Shown here: one piece after another, positions 16,725 to 25,979 of the stretch
Numbering within the stretch: position 1 is the stretch's first letter
Layout of the letters: the number at the start of each line of letters is the position of its first letter
Assembly: GCF_003335085.1 (NCBI RefSeq)
Contig: NZ_QPEJ01000018.1
Coordinates: 372,001 to 436,000 of the forward strand
Reading direction: 5' to 3'
From: Polaribacter sp. WD7
Lineage (GTDB): Bacteria > Bacteroidota > Bacteroidia > Flavobacteriales > Flavobacteriaceae
DNA length: 64,000 nt
The notes under the pieces: generated by a model
The model's input: the letters and a program-made list of their open reading frames with translations, nothing else
Databases searched by the model: none
What the model was told of the DNA's origin: nothing
Translations under genes and position numbers: made by a program

Positions 16725-19700
16725 ATGAAGAAGAGTACATTAGGTTTTGTCTTTTTAGTTGTTAGTACAATTTTATTACTAAAACTTTTTAAAAATAGGA
16801 ATAAAGATGTCGTAGAAAATAATCGTTTACACAAACATCCGCTCCATTATTTTCTCCAACTTACAAATCAAGAAAGATTAGCTTATAATTTACCACCAAA
16901 CAAATATTACGAAGAAAAATATTTGTTAGAAATGAATCCACATACAGGTAGAACACATCCAGAAGAAACCTATAAAATTCAACAAAAGTTAAAAGAACAA
17001 AAAAAACTGTATAGAAGAACACCAGGAGACGCTATAGACAATCAATGGGAAGAAAGAGGTCCTAACAATGTTGGTGGAAGAACAAGAGTAGTGTTATTTG
17101 ATCCAAACGATGCTTCTCAAAAGCGTGTTTTTGCAGGTGGTGTTAGCGGAGGTCTTTGGGTAAACGATGATATTACCGATGCTAATTCTTCTTGGACTCA
17201 AGTAGGTATAGATGACAATTTATCTGTAACCTGTATGGCTGTAGACCCTAATAATACTCAAATAATGTATTTAGGTACAGGAGAATTATATGTGCCTCAA
17301 CAAGCATTAGGTAATGGTATTTGGAAATCTACAGATGGCGGAAATACTTGGACTAACGTATACAGAACAAGAGGCACTACCTCAAATGGTTTTGTACCAG
17401 GAACCTACTATATTACCGATATTGTTGTTAGAGATAAGGATGGAGATACCAATACAACTAATGACTCTGAAGTTTTTGCAAGTATTGGGGCCTCATTTTA
17501 TACAAGTAATCCAATAAATACCTTTGTGGGAATTAATGACTATGGAATTTTTAAATCTACAGATGAAGGCAATACTTGGAATCAAGTAACTTTAGATGTT
17601 AATGGAAATAGCATTGCACCCAATGATTTTGAAATTGGTTTAGACAATACGCTTTGGTTAGCTACAACTAGAAATGTTTATGGAGATGGTGGAGGTAGAA
17701 TTTACAGTAGTTCAGATGGAATAAATTTTACGTTAAAACATACCATTGCAAACGGAAGAAGAACAGAAATTTCGCTATCTAAACAAAATGCAAATACTGT
17801 TTACACTTTAGCAAGATTATACAATGTAAACCCTTCTAATCAATTAATTGCACCATTTGTTTCTATTTTAAAAACTACTGATGCATTTGCAACGCCACCA
17901 ACATCACTAGCTTTACCTAATGATGCTGATAATGGCATACCTGCAAATGATTTTACTAGAGGTCAAGCGTTTTATGATTTAATGATTGAATCTCATCCAA
18001 CTAATGATGCAACAGTGTATGTTGGAGGTATAGATTTGTTTGAAACAATAGATAGTGGTGCAAATTGGACACAAATATCCAAATGGTCTAACAATAATAA
18101 TTTAGCAGCTTTAGATGTTTCTTTAGTGCATTCAGATCAGCATACAATGGTATTTCATCCAACAAATAATGATGTTGCAATTTTTGGAAATGATGGGGGG
18201 GTATATTATTCATCAAATCTTTCTGATGTTTCTACAGATATTTCTATCAATTCAAGAAATAAAGATTACAATACTGCTCAATTTTATAACGGTTCAATTT
18301 CTCAAACAGAAGCTCCAACATATTTTTTAGCCGGTTCTCAAGACAATGGTTCACACTTACTTAATAATCCTTCTAGCGGAATTAATTCGTCAACAAAGGT
18401 GTTGGGTGGTGACGGAGGTCAATGTTATATAGATAAAGATAATTCTTACATGATAGTTACCACTACATTTAACAGAATTAGAAGGTTTGATTTACCCTAT
18501 ACTGGAAATAGTATTACTATTGTTTCTGATGGTACTACAGGTAGTTTTATCAATGCAATGGCATTGGATGATAATTTAGATATTTTATACACCAACGGAA
18601 GTTCACATTTAGCACGCTTTACAGATATTACGACAAGTTCACCCTTAAGAACAAACATTACAGATGCTTTATTAAATGATATAACTGCTATTAAAGTATC
18701 TCCATTTACAACAACTTCATCAAAAGTTTTTGCTGGTACACGAAGAGGAAAGCTAGTAAAAATTGAAAATGCCGAAACAGAAAATCAACTGATAACAGAT
18801 ATTTCTGGAGCAAATTTTTTAGGTAGTATTTCATCAGTAGAATTTGGTGCTAGTGAAAGCGAAATTATGGTTACTTTTTATAATTTTGGTGTAGAGAATA
18901 TTTGGTTTACAACTGATGGAGGAGTAACATGGCAAAATAAAGAAGGTAATTTTCCTGATACTACTGTGCGTTGTATTTTAATGAATCCGTTAAATTCAAG
19001 CGAGGTTATTATAGGTACAGAGTTAGGAGTTTGGTCTACTCAAAATTTTAGAGATGCTTCACCAAATTGGCAACATGCTTATAATGGTATGTCTAATGTT
19101 GCAGTAACGTCTTTAAGTTTAAGAAAAGTAGATAATACCGTTTTGGCCACTACTTTTGGAAGAGGAATGTACACGGGAAAATTTAAAGGAAATTCACTTA
19201 CAATTTGGACAGGAAATATTAATTCTGATTGGACAAACACAGGCAATTGGTCTAATGGTTTGCCAACAATAAATACAGATGTTAACATACCCAATACTTC
19301 CAAAAACCCCATTTTAAACAGTAGTGTTACAGTAAATAATTTATCAATAGAAAAGGATGCAGAACTAATATTAAACGAATCATCAGGATTAACAATCAAA
19401 GATAACTTAACCAATAACGGATCTCTAATTATAAATAGTACACTATTAAATTCCGGAAGTTTAATTGTAGAAGGTTCATCAACAGGAAACATTACTTATA
19501 ATAGATTTGTAACAGATAATTGGCACTTGGTAAATGCACCAGTAACAGATCAAGTATATAATGATGATTGGGTTTCTGTAAATGCCATTGCATCAGGAAT
19601 TGTAAACCCTAATTTAAGAGGTATAGCTACTTACAGTAATAGCAGTGGTTCTTGGCAATATATGACGGCTGGAGATTCTGGAGTCTTTAAAAAAGGAACT

Positions 19701-20759
19701 GGATATTCTCTATTAAAAACTTCTTCAGGAAATTTAAGTTTTACAGGGCAACTTGTAACTACAAATACTACAAAAAGTGTAACCAAAGGAACTAGCAATG
19801 CTTTTAATTTAGTAGGTAATACGTATACCTCTTATATTCCGTTAAATAATGGTGCAGATGCAGTTAATAATTTTTTAGATACAAACGTTAATGCGTTAAG
19901 TGAACTTACAATTTGGCTTTGGAACGGTTCTTCGTATACGGCCGTAAACCATGTTACACCAAGTCAATTTATTGCTCCAGGACAAAGTTTTTTTGTGCAT
20001 ACAAAACCAGAGGGAGGTATAATTTCTTTTACTAAAGAAATGCAAAATCACCAAAATAGTAGTTTTTTAAAAAACAAAGAACTTAGACCAGAAATTAAAG
20101 TGATCTTACGTAAAGGAAAAGAAAAAAAACATACAAGTATTTTTTATAATGATGAAGCCACTGAGGATTTTGATAATGGTTATGATAGTTCTGTATATAC
20201 AGGTTTTTCTAATAATTTTGAAATTTATACCACATTAATAAATCAAGAAAAAGAGATGCATTTAGCCATACAATCTATTCCTAAAGATGCATCACCTGTG
20301 ATACCTATTGGTATAATTGCAAGTGCTAATAATGAATTTAAGATAAGTATAGATGCTAAAAACTTAGATGAAACATACGATGTATATTTAGAAGATAGAG
20401 ACACAGGGGTATTTACACTGTTAAATGATGATAATGCATTTTATACGTTTACAACAAGTACTGCCCTTAATGGTTCTGGACGATTTTTTTTACACACTAC
20501 TTCCCAAACATTGCAAACTAATAAAGAAAAATTTTTATCGAAAATAAACATCTTTTTAAGTGATGATAAACTAAAATTTTTAAACTTACCCGAAGGGAAA
20601 AAATCAGTTAAAATTTTTTCTATCTTAGGAAAATTAGTACATAAAAGCAACATAGAAACTAGCAATTTTATAATTATTAAAAACTTAGTAAAAGGCAATT
20701 ATATAGTGCGTTTAGCTACAGAAAAAGGGAATATCAGTCAAAAAATAGTTATTGAATAA
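16725..20759 (+). CDS. Large T9SS-secreted surface protein with BNR/sortilin-like propeller
   Basis: 1344 residues. It has an N-terminal hydrophobic signal anchor (about 5-20). Repeated Asp-box motifs (KSTDGGNTWTNVYR, KSTDEGNTWNQV, FTTDGGVTWQNK) mark BNR/VPS10-like beta-propeller blades between about 115 and 810. After WTGNINSDWTNTGNWSNG comes a beta-rich region and a C-terminal module shared with the protein at 22924-25278. The last about 80 residues are a type A sorting domain (VKIFSILGKLVHKS, LVKGNYIVRLATEKG, KIVIE), so export across the outer membrane by T9SS and surface attachment are expected. A G7 run lies at 18195-18201. The enzymatic or binding role is unknown. Confidence 0.88.
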   Translation: MKKSTLGFVFLVVSTILLLKLFKNRNKDVVENNRLHKHPLHYFLQLTNQERLAYNLPPNKYYEEKYLLEMNPHTGRTHPEETYKIQQKLKEQKKLYRRTPGDAIDNQWEERGPNNVGGRTRVVLFDPNDASQKRVFAGGVSGGLWVNDDITDANSSWTQVGIDDNLSVTCMAVDPNNTQIMYLGTGELYVPQQALGNGIWKSTDGGNTWTNVYRTRGTTSNGFVPGTYYITDIVVRDKDGDTNTTNDSEVFASIGASFYTSNPINTFVGINDYGIFKSTDEGNTWNQVTLDVNGNSIAPNDFEIGLDNTLWLATTRNVYGDGGGRIYSSSDGINFTLKHTIANGRRTEISLSKQNANTVYTLARLYNVNPSNQLIAPFVSILKTTDAFATPPTSLALPNDADNGIPANDFTRGQAFYDLMIESHPTNDATVYVGGIDLFETIDSGANWTQISKWSNNNNLAALDVSLVHSDQHTMVFHPTNNDVAIFGNDGGVYYSSNLSDVSTDISINSRNKDYNTAQFYNGSISQTEAPTYFLAGSQDNGSHLLNNPSSGINSSTKVLGGDGGQCYIDKDNSYMIVTTTFNRIRRFDLPYTGNSITIVSDGTTGSFINAMALDDNLDILYTNGSSHLARFTDITTSSPLRTNITDALLNDITAIKVSPFTTTSSKVFAGTRRGKLVKIENAETENQLITDISGANFLGSISSVEFGASESEIMVTFYNFGVENIWFTTDGGVTWQNKEGNFPDTTVRCILMNPLNSSEVIIGTELGVWSTQNFRDASPNWQHAYNGMSNVAVTSLSLRKVDNTVLATTFGRGMYTGKFKGNSLTIWTGNINSDWTNTGNWSNGLPTINTDVNIPNTSKNPILNSSVTVNNLSIEKDAELILNESSGLTIKDNLTNNGSLIINSTLLNSGSLIVEGSSTGNITYNRFVTDNWHLVNAPVTDQVYNDDWVSVNAIASGIVNPNLRGIATYSNSSGSWQYMTAGDSGVFKKGTGYSLLKTSSGNLSFTGQLVTTNTTKSVTKGTSNAFNLVGNTYTSYIPLNNGADAVNNFLDTNVNALSELTIWLWNGSSYTAVNHVTPSQFIAPGQSFFVHTKPEGGIISFTKEMQNHQNSSFLKNKELRPEIKVILRKGKEKKHTSIFYNDEATEDFDNGYDSSVYTGFSNNFEIYTTLINQEKEMHLAIQSIPKDASPVIPIGIIASANNEFKISIDAKNLDETYDVYLEDRDTGVFTLLNDDNAFYTFTTSTALNGSGRFFLHTTSQTLQTNKEKFLSKINIFLSDDKLKFLNLPEGKKSVKIFSILGKLVHKSNIETSNFIIIKNLVKGNYIVRLATEKGNISQKIVIE
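18195..18201 (+). repeat. G7 homopolymer inside the T9SS propeller gene
   Basis: Seven consecutive G in an otherwise strongly AT-rich gene, encoding Asp-Gly-Gly-Val of a propeller blade. Slippage here would truncate the protein. Confidence 0.8.
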
Positions 20760-20766
20760 ATCATCT

Positions 20767-21411
20767 ATGAAAAAAAGTTTTGGGTTTATTTTTCTGCTAA
20801 TTTTTGGGGTTACTTTTTCACAAAAGAAAATTAGTAAAACCTTCAAAAGTTTATCTAAAGAGATTAATATTTACACAAAAGGTTTGGATAATTTACAAAT
20901 TGAGAATTCAAATTCTGATCTAATAGAGGTATTTTTGAGTGCAGAAAGTTACGACGATCAATTAATTGAAATAGAAAATACCACAGAGAGGGCAAATGTA
21001 AAATTTGATTTTAGAGGTACAGAAACCAGAGAAGTTATTTTTAGAAAATTTATTACAAAACGACTACAGAAAGCAAACGCAATTGTAAAAATTCCGAAAA
21101 ATAAACAGGTGTATGTTTTTGGAGAAAATGTTGATATTGAATCTAAAAGTATCAACAATAACTTATCAATTTATATAGATAACGGAATTGTAAAGCTGCA
21201 TACAATCAAGGCTAATACAATTGTAAAATTGTACGCTGGTAATGTATATGCAACTGCTAAAAAAACAGATGTTAAGATTATTTCTAACCTGGGTAAAATT
21301 CTTATTGATAGTGCTATTTGTAAAAAAAAATATCTAACAAAAACACCGGTGTTCACAAAAAAAATAGATGTACACAGTATAAAAGCTAATATTTTCTTAA
21401 CTACTAAATAA
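20767..21411 (+). CDS. Secreted DUF4097-like beta-solenoid protein
   Basis: 214 residues from the ATG at 20767; an upstream TTG (20752) would overlap the previous gene and place five polar residues before the signal peptide, so the ATG is preferred. A signal peptide (about 1-18) is followed by a regular pattern of short beta strands with D/N-rich turns (KIPKNKQVYVFGENVDIESK), as in the DUF2807/DUF4097 putative adhesin families. It begins 7 bases after the T9SS gene stop, so both are likely co-transcribed. No catalytic motif; a surface or periplasmic structural role is inferred. Confidence 0.72.
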   Translation: MKKSFGFIFLLIFGVTFSQKKISKTFKSLSKEINIYTKGLDNLQIENSNSDLIEVFLSAESYDDQLIEIENTTERANVKFDFRGTETREVIFRKFITKRLQKANAIVKIPKNKQVYVFGENVDIESKSINNNLSIYIDNGIVKLHTIKANTIVKLYAGNVYATAKKTDVKIISNLGKILIDSAICKKKYLTKTPVFTKKIDVHSIKANIFLTTK

Positions 21412-21426
21412 ACACAATAATATTAG

Positions 21427-21434
21427 TATTTTTG
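21427..21434 (+). promoter_or_regulatory. Promoter -7 element of lspA
   Basis: TATTTTTG fits TAnnTTTG and lies 22 bases before the lspA ATG. Confidence 0.45.
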
Positions 21435-21456
21435 TGTATTAAAATATTCAAAAAAC

Positions 21457-22071
21457 ATGTCCAAAAAGACCCTTGCAATAGCAACTATTCTTATCGCAAT
21501 TGTAGTAGATCAAATTATAAAAATTTATGTAAAAACTAACTTTATTTTAGGAGAAGAAGTTGTCGTTTTTGATTGGTTTAGAATTCATTTTACTGAGAAC
21601 AATGGTATGGCAATGGGCTTTGAGTTTGGAGGTAATGCAGGAAAATTGTTTTTAACGTTATTTAGAATAGTTGCTGTTGGAGCTATAATTTATTGGTTAA
21701 TACAAAATATAAAGAAAAAAGTACATAATGCCGTTATAGTTGCCATTTCATTAATATTTTCTGGAGCAGTAGGTAACATTATAGATTCTATTTTTTACGG
21801 AGTTATATTTAATCATCCAAGGCACGAGGTGGCTACGCTTTTTCCAGAAACTACAGATGGTAAATTGTTTTTTGGTAAAGTGGTAGATATGTTTTATTTC
21901 CCAATTTGGGAAGGTATATTACCAGAATGGTTCCCTTTTGTAGGCGGAGAATCCTATACTTTTTTTCAATACATTTTTAATCCTGCAGATGCTTTTATTT
22001 CTATAGGAGTTGCATTGCTTTTTATTTTTAGCAAACAAGCTTTTCCTAAAGAAGAAGAAATAGCAGAATAA
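21457..22071 (+). CDS. lspA: Lipoprotein signal peptidase (signal peptidase II)
   Basis: 204 residues, four membrane helices. It cleaves prolipoproteins at the lipobox in the inner membrane. The family motifs are HFTENNGMAMG, SGAVGNIIDSIFYG, the catalytic Asp in GKVVDMFYF (Asp144) and the second in FNPADAFISIG (Asp178). The loop between the GNIID and VVDM motifs is about 25 residues longer than in E. coli, as usual in Bacteroidota. The many lipoproteins in this window (for example 3214, 38636, 48789, 49752, 54178) are its expected substrates. Confidence 0.96.
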   Translation: MSKKTLAIATILIAIVVDQIIKIYVKTNFILGEEVVVFDWFRIHFTENNGMAMGFEFGGNAGKLFLTLFRIVAVGAIIYWLIQNIKKKVHNAVIVAISLIFSGAVGNIIDSIFYGVIFNHPRHEVATLFPETTDGKLFFGKVVDMFYFPIWEGILPEWFPFVGGESYTFFQYIFNPADAFISIGVALLFIFSKQAFPKEEEIAE

Positions 22072-22096
22072 CCGTATCTTTAAAGAAAGTATTTGT

Positions 22097-22696
22097 ATGA
22101 GACACTTTCTTGCCTATTTACTTATTTTTTTGTTTGGTTTTTTTATAGCTAAATTTTGGTATCAGCCAAAAGAAATAAATCATCAAAAAGAAGAAATACA
22201 AGTGGTTTTAAATTCTATTCAAAACCTTAATAAACTCGTAGTTTCTAAGGGGAGCTTGTCAGAAATTTACAATTATACAGATTCAAAAAAATACTTTTAC
22301 GATTATATATCTTTTGATAAAAAGGCAATAGTATCTGTTAATGCTGATGTAGAAGTGGGCTATGACTTGTCAAAATTAAAAATTGAAGTAGATACTCTTG
22401 CTAAACAAATTATTATTCTTAAGATTCCTGAAGAAGAAATTGTAATATCTCCAAATATTAAATATTTTGATTTGCAACAAAGTAGTTTTAATTCTTTCTC
22501 TAAAGAAGAGTTGAATAAAATTACTTCAAAAAGCATTGCTAAAATAAAAAATTCTATGGTAGTTGACAATTTAAAAGAAAAGTCAAAAAATAGATTGTTA
22601 CAAGAACTGTCTAGAATATATCAACTTTCTTCTATTTACAGGTGGCAAGTAATAGATGCAACCAATTCATTTTTGTTAAGAAACATTAAAGATTAA
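22097..22696 (+). CDS. DUF4230 family membrane-anchored protein
   Basis: 199 residues with one N-terminal membrane helix (about 5-20) and a soluble domain that would face the periplasm. The pattern ELxxIYNYTDSKKYFYDYISFDKKAI, followed by VEVGYDLSKLKIEVD and the helical C-terminus, fits DUF4230, a family without known function that is widespread in Bacteroidota. It follows lspA by 25 bases in the same direction. Confidence 0.78.
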   Translation: MRHFLAYLLIFLFGFFIAKFWYQPKEINHQKEEIQVVLNSIQNLNKLVVSKGSLSEIYNYTDSKKYFYDYISFDKKAIVSVNADVEVGYDLSKLKIEVDTLAKQIIILKIPEEEIVISPNIKYFDLQQSSFNSFSKEELNKITSKSIAKIKNSMVVDNLKEKSKNRLLQELSRIYQLSSIYRWQVIDATNSFLLRNIKD

Positions 22697-22722
22697 AAAA
22701 AGCGAAACAAAACGTTTCGCTT
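22694..22722 (-). terminator. Terminator of the minus-strand T9SS/55-aa unit
   Basis: A 9-bp stem, AAGCGAAAC (22700-22708) with GTTTCGCTT (22714-22722). The T tract is on the minus strand only, so it ends the transcript coming from 25278 and the small gene at 22738-22905. Confidence 0.8.
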
Positions 22723-22737
22723 CGTAATGTAAAGTAC

Positions 22738-22905
22738 TTAAAACCCGGTTCCTGGGGCCTCAGGACTTTGTGCCTGTGTTTTCTGAGGATTTAAAATAAG
22801 GTAAGTGCTTAAAGCAGTTAATGCAGCATACTTACTGTAATTTCCTATTTTAGTTAAAGCTTCTTTTCTGCTAATAGTGGAGTTATTTTCTATATTTTTT
22901 TTCAT
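22738..22905 (-). CDS. 55-residue exported peptide with SRKEAL motif, family unknown
   Basis: A short gene with ATG at 22905 and TAA at 22738-22740. The peptide has a hydrophilic head (MKKNIENNST), an SRKEALTKIG motif resembling an imperfect twin-arginine or leader signature, a hydrophobic stretch (YAALTALSTYLILNP), an apparent signal-peptidase site after TQAQ and a tiny mature tail, SPEAPGTGF. It lies 18 bases after the T9SS gene at 22924-25278 and before the shared terminator, so it is co-transcribed. Similar short ORFs with a P-G-rich tail are, as far as I recall, common in flavobacteria. A peptide signal or a surface-anchored microprotein are both possible; I cannot decide. Confidence 0.7.
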   Translation of the reverse strand: MKKNIENNSTISRKEALTKIGNYSKYAALTALSTYLILNPQKTQAQSPEAPGTGF

Positions 22906-22923
22906 GATCTTCTGTCTTTACTG

Positions 22924-25278
22924 TTATTCTAAGATGATTTTCTTGGTTAATTTGCCACTATTATTTTGTAGTTGAACAAAATAAATACCTGCGGAAAGGT
23001 TAAGTAAATTGATATCTTTTACATTATTTGCAATAAAAGAAGTACTAAACACTTGTTTTCCTAACATATTAAAGATAACAATCTCATTTTTTTCAACCGA
23101 TAACCCAGTAATTCTTAAGGTTGATGTATTTATCGTATAAATATTAATATTCTGTAAATCATCATTGTTATCTATACTTAAAGCATTAGAAGTTGTGTGT
23201 ATATAGAATCTTCCAGTTCCGTTCAAATCTTTGTTTAACGCAATCGAGTAGTTTCTATCTGCATCACTCAACTCAGTTAATGTATTGTTTTCTTTATCTT
23301 CTAAGAATACACTCAAACCAACAGGTAGATTAGATAGGGCAGCAGAAAAAGATATTTCTTGTCCAGATTTTGCTGAAACTCCAATAGGAACTATCATTTC
23401 TTCAAAATTACTATTAGGTAAGGCTTGTATTGCAAAATCATCTTCAAATTTGCTATTCACTAAATGAGAATATACCTCAAAATTGCTTTTACCTGTTCCT
23501 GTAAATGTACCTACATCAGAACCAACATCTAAACCAGTTGTTTTTCCTTGTATGTACCTAATCTTTGTTAGAGATTTTGATTTACCACCAGAAAGATTTA
23601 AAATAATTTCTGGATATGAAGTAGTATTCTTTAAAAAGATATTTCCTGTTTGATGACTTTGCATTGCTTCAGTAAAAGATACCGATGTTCCTCCTCCGTC
23701 TGGAGCGTGAACAAAAAATGCTTGTCCAGGTGCAATATAAAATGCGGCATCATCAACAGATTTTACATCATAAGGAGTAGCTCCTGTCCAAAGGTATAAA
23801 CCTGCTTTTGTTGGATCTAAATTTCCAGCGTCTATATTTACCTTTAAAAAATTATTAGTTGCGTCTGCAGCATTAGTAGCATTTAAAGCCGCTGTGTATG
23901 GGTTTGCAACTAAATTCCATCTATTTCCTGAAGGATTGTCTCCGCCATCAGTAATAGAAATTGGTTGATCTTCTGTATTTATAGTACCTGTAAAAGTTAC
24001 AGTTCCTGCAACAGTTTTCTTTTTAAAAGTGTATCCTTTGGCTGCTAAAAAATTACCAGATGAAGCAATATCATTAGTTCCTGCATTAGTAGTATAATAA
24101 TTCCATCTTAACAGAGAGGTAGTTGAATTAAGATAAGGAGCTATTGCAAAATTATTCCCGTTAGTTTCCACTTCACCAGACAAACTATTTATGCTTTGTC
24201 CTTCTACAGGAGCACCAATTAAATGCCAATTTGTACTAACATGTCTTAAGTAAGACACATTACCTGTAGAGGTACCTTGTACTATTAAAGATCCGTTTGT
24301 AGAAGCGTTAGATAGTATGTTAAATGTTCCATTTTGAGTGAGGTTTCCACTAATGGTTAAAGAGCCTCCAGCATTAATGGTTAGGGTTGAACTTGCATCA
24401 ACTAAAATATTGTTACTAACCCCACTAGTACTAGAATTAATAACAGGGTTGTTAGTAACATTGAGTATTCTCACATGGTCACTAGCAGAAGGAACAGTTT
24501 TGTAACCCCAGTTTGTAGCTGTACTCCAATTTGTGTTTGTAGTGCCAAAAAATTTGTTTGGTAAAGCACTACCTTTAAAAGCCGTTTTAACTCCAGTAGG
24601 CCATGTAAAAGAACCACTAACAATTGTTCCGCCATTAATCATAGCAGCACAATCAGAAATGCTACCATTACAATCTGTCGAGCCGTTGTAATAACCTATA
24701 TTAGCAGTTACCCTTGCAGTAGTTCCATTTGTAAGGTCAAGCCCTCCATTTGAAAGTTTTGTTCCTGTTAAAACAGCAGTCTCCGATCCATTTATAGCAT
24801 TTGTTTCTCCCCAAAAAGATAAGAATACAGTAGGAGCTCTTTCGGCACCTAAATATGCATATAGTTGATCTCCAGCGGCTAAATTAAACCCCCCATTTAT
24901 TTCATTTGTTATTCCAATGTTAGTTGTGGATGTAGTACCATTATTATTAGCAAAGTTGACCCTTATTACAGTACCAGCTCCTAGTGTTTTATTTGTATTG
25001 TTAGTCCATTCACTAACTCCTTCTCCTGTTAGAGAGCTAAAAGCGGAGCCAGTCCAGTCATCATCATCAAAGTAAATTTTAGTACCTGCTAAACAATCAT
25101 CAAGTAAAACAAAAGCATAATCTGACTGAGAAGAAGGAGTAGAAATTCTATTCACTGCAATGATAGCTATATCTCCCATAACATCAATACTACCATTATT
25201 ATTTTGAGATACTATTACTTGAAATGTAAGTAATAATAAAAAAAATATTTTTTCTTTTAATAAATTGATTTTTTTCAT
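22924..25278 (-). CDS. T9SS-secreted surface protein with GDIA-type N-terminal domain
   Basis: 784 residues. A signal peptide (about 1-25) is followed by a domain beginning GDIAIIAVNRIS and containing IYFDDDDWTGSAF (about 32-235), a type found at the N-terminus of bacterial surface proteins. After FGTTNTNWSTATNWG comes a beta-rich region and a roughly 400-residue C-terminal module closely related to that of the protein at 16725-20759 (WHLIGAPVEGQ, IAPGQAFFVHAP, GTGRFYIHTTSNAL). The end is a type A sorting domain (IVIFNMLGKQVFS, LSAGIYFVQLQ, KKIILE). It is the fourth unit preceded by the shared palindrome. Confidence 0.88.
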   Translation of the reverse strand: MKKINLLKEKIFFLLLLTFQVIVSQNNNGSIDVMGDIAIIAVNRISTPSSQSDYAFVLLDDCLAGTKIYFDDDDWTGSAFSSLTGEGVSEWTNNTNKTLGAGTVIRVNFANNNGTTSTTNIGITNEINGGFNLAAGDQLYAYLGAERAPTVFLSFWGETNAINGSETAVLTGTKLSNGGLDLTNGTTARVTANIGYYNGSTDCNGSISDCAAMINGGTIVSGSFTWPTGVKTAFKGSALPNKFFGTTNTNWSTATNWGYKTVPSASDHVRILNVTNNPVINSSTSGVSNNILVDASSTLTINAGGSLTISGNLTQNGTFNILSNASTNGSLIVQGTSTGNVSYLRHVSTNWHLIGAPVEGQSINSLSGEVETNGNNFAIAPYLNSTTSLLRWNYYTTNAGTNDIASSGNFLAAKGYTFKKKTVAGTVTFTGTINTEDQPISITDGGDNPSGNRWNLVANPYTAALNATNAADATNNFLKVNIDAGNLDPTKAGLYLWTGATPYDVKSVDDAAFYIAPGQAFFVHAPDGGGTSVSFTEAMQSHQTGNIFLKNTTSYPEIILNLSGGKSKSLTKIRYIQGKTTGLDVGSDVGTFTGTGKSNFEVYSHLVNSKFEDDFAIQALPNSNFEEMIVPIGVSAKSGQEISFSAALSNLPVGLSVFLEDKENNTLTELSDADRNYSIALNKDLNGTGRFYIHTTSNALSIDNNDDLQNINIYTINTSTLRITGLSVEKNEIVIFNMLGKQVFSTSFIANNVKDINLLNLSAGIYFVQLQNNSGKLTKKIILE

Positions 25279-25301
25279 TACTTGTTTGGTTAGTTAGATT
25301 A

Positions 25302-25309
25302 CAAAATTA
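25302..25309 (-). promoter_or_regulatory. Promoter -7 element of the T9SS/55-aa unit
   Basis: TAATTTTG on the minus strand, 24 bases before the ATG at 25278, with the shared palindrome 23 bases further upstream. Confidence 0.55.
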
Positions 25310-25332
25310 ACAACATAATCAAAGAAAAAAAC

Positions 25333-25346
25333 AGGTGTATATACCT
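25333..25346 (-). promoter_or_regulatory. Shared palindromic operator, site A
   Basis: AGGTGTATATACCT, flanked by an A-rich tract. It is one of four sites fitting AGGTRTWWWTACYT, each upstream of a transcription unit in this block. Here it lies at the edge of the expected -33 region, where an activator could contact RNA polymerase. It could also be read as a weak 4-bp terminator stem with T tract, but the recurrence speaks for an operator. Confidence 0.6.
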
Positions 25347-25373
25347 CTTTTTTTAATGGAAGATTAATTCTTA

Positions 25374-25961
25374 TTAGCTTCTTGATGGATACAATCCTTG
25401 TATGCAAATAATATAATTTACAACTGAAGATGGTTGCATATTATTAAAGTAATTACCATTTCCTGTATTAGAAGCCGTAGCAGTAGCAGCAACGTTTACA
25501 GGTATACTTTGCCCACCATATTTTTGTCCTGTGGTTGCTTCACTAACAAAATTTTCGGTACCTGTATTAGCTAAAAAACCAGTACCAGGGTTGGATTCAT
25601 CTTCACTACCTTCTTCTGTATTAACGGGTATATCTATTGTACCAGCAGTTTCGCTAACAGTTATAATATGGTTGTGAGATGGTAAATTACCTATATTTAA
25701 GGATGTTCTTTCAGTTCCAAATCTCTGACCTGCACTTCTTGGAGTAAGTCCTGGTCCAGTTCCTGATCCTATTGGTGCAGCACCTCTTAAATCTGGTACA
25801 GCAAAAGTAGTTCTACCATCACCACCATAGGTTGTTCCTAAAAGTGAAAAAAGTGCCTGGTTTTGTGCAATTGACATTAATTGTCCGTGACAAAAAACAA
25901 AGTTTAATGGAGCAAAATTTCCTGCGAAAATTTTTACAACTCCTAAATACTCATCATTCAT
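25374..25961 (-). CDS. Phage-tail-collar-domain protein (MdpB-like)
   Basis: 195 residues, cytoplasmic by appearance (no signal peptide). It has the collar signature from the start: YLGVVKIFAGNFAPLNFVFC, then QALFSLLGTTYGGDGRTTF and AVPDLRGAAPIGSG (each quoted separately), LPSHNH, and the closing NYIICIQGLYPSRS. Proteins of this family include the microcystin-dependent protein MdpB and tail fibre tips. No other phage or contractile-injection gene is near, so this is a domesticated or stand-alone form, frequent in Bacteroidota. It follows the 117-residue gene by 18 bases in one operon. Confidence 0.88.
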   Translation of the reverse strand: MNDEYLGVVKIFAGNFAPLNFVFCHGQLMSIAQNQALFSLLGTTYGGDGRTTFAVPDLRGAAPIGSGTGPGLTPRSAGQRFGTERTSLNIGNLPSHNHIITVSETAGTIDIPVNTEEGSEDESNPGTGFLANTGTENFVSEATTGQKYGGQSIPVNVAATATASNTGNGNYFNNMQPSSVVNYIICIQGLYPSRS

Positions 25962-25979
25962 AGTTTATAAGATTAAGAT

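Noticed and set aside
25374..25961. Prophage or contractile injection system suggested by the tail-collar domain
   Set aside because: No tail, sheath, baseplate, integrase or capsid genes are near; the neighbours are signalling and surface genes.
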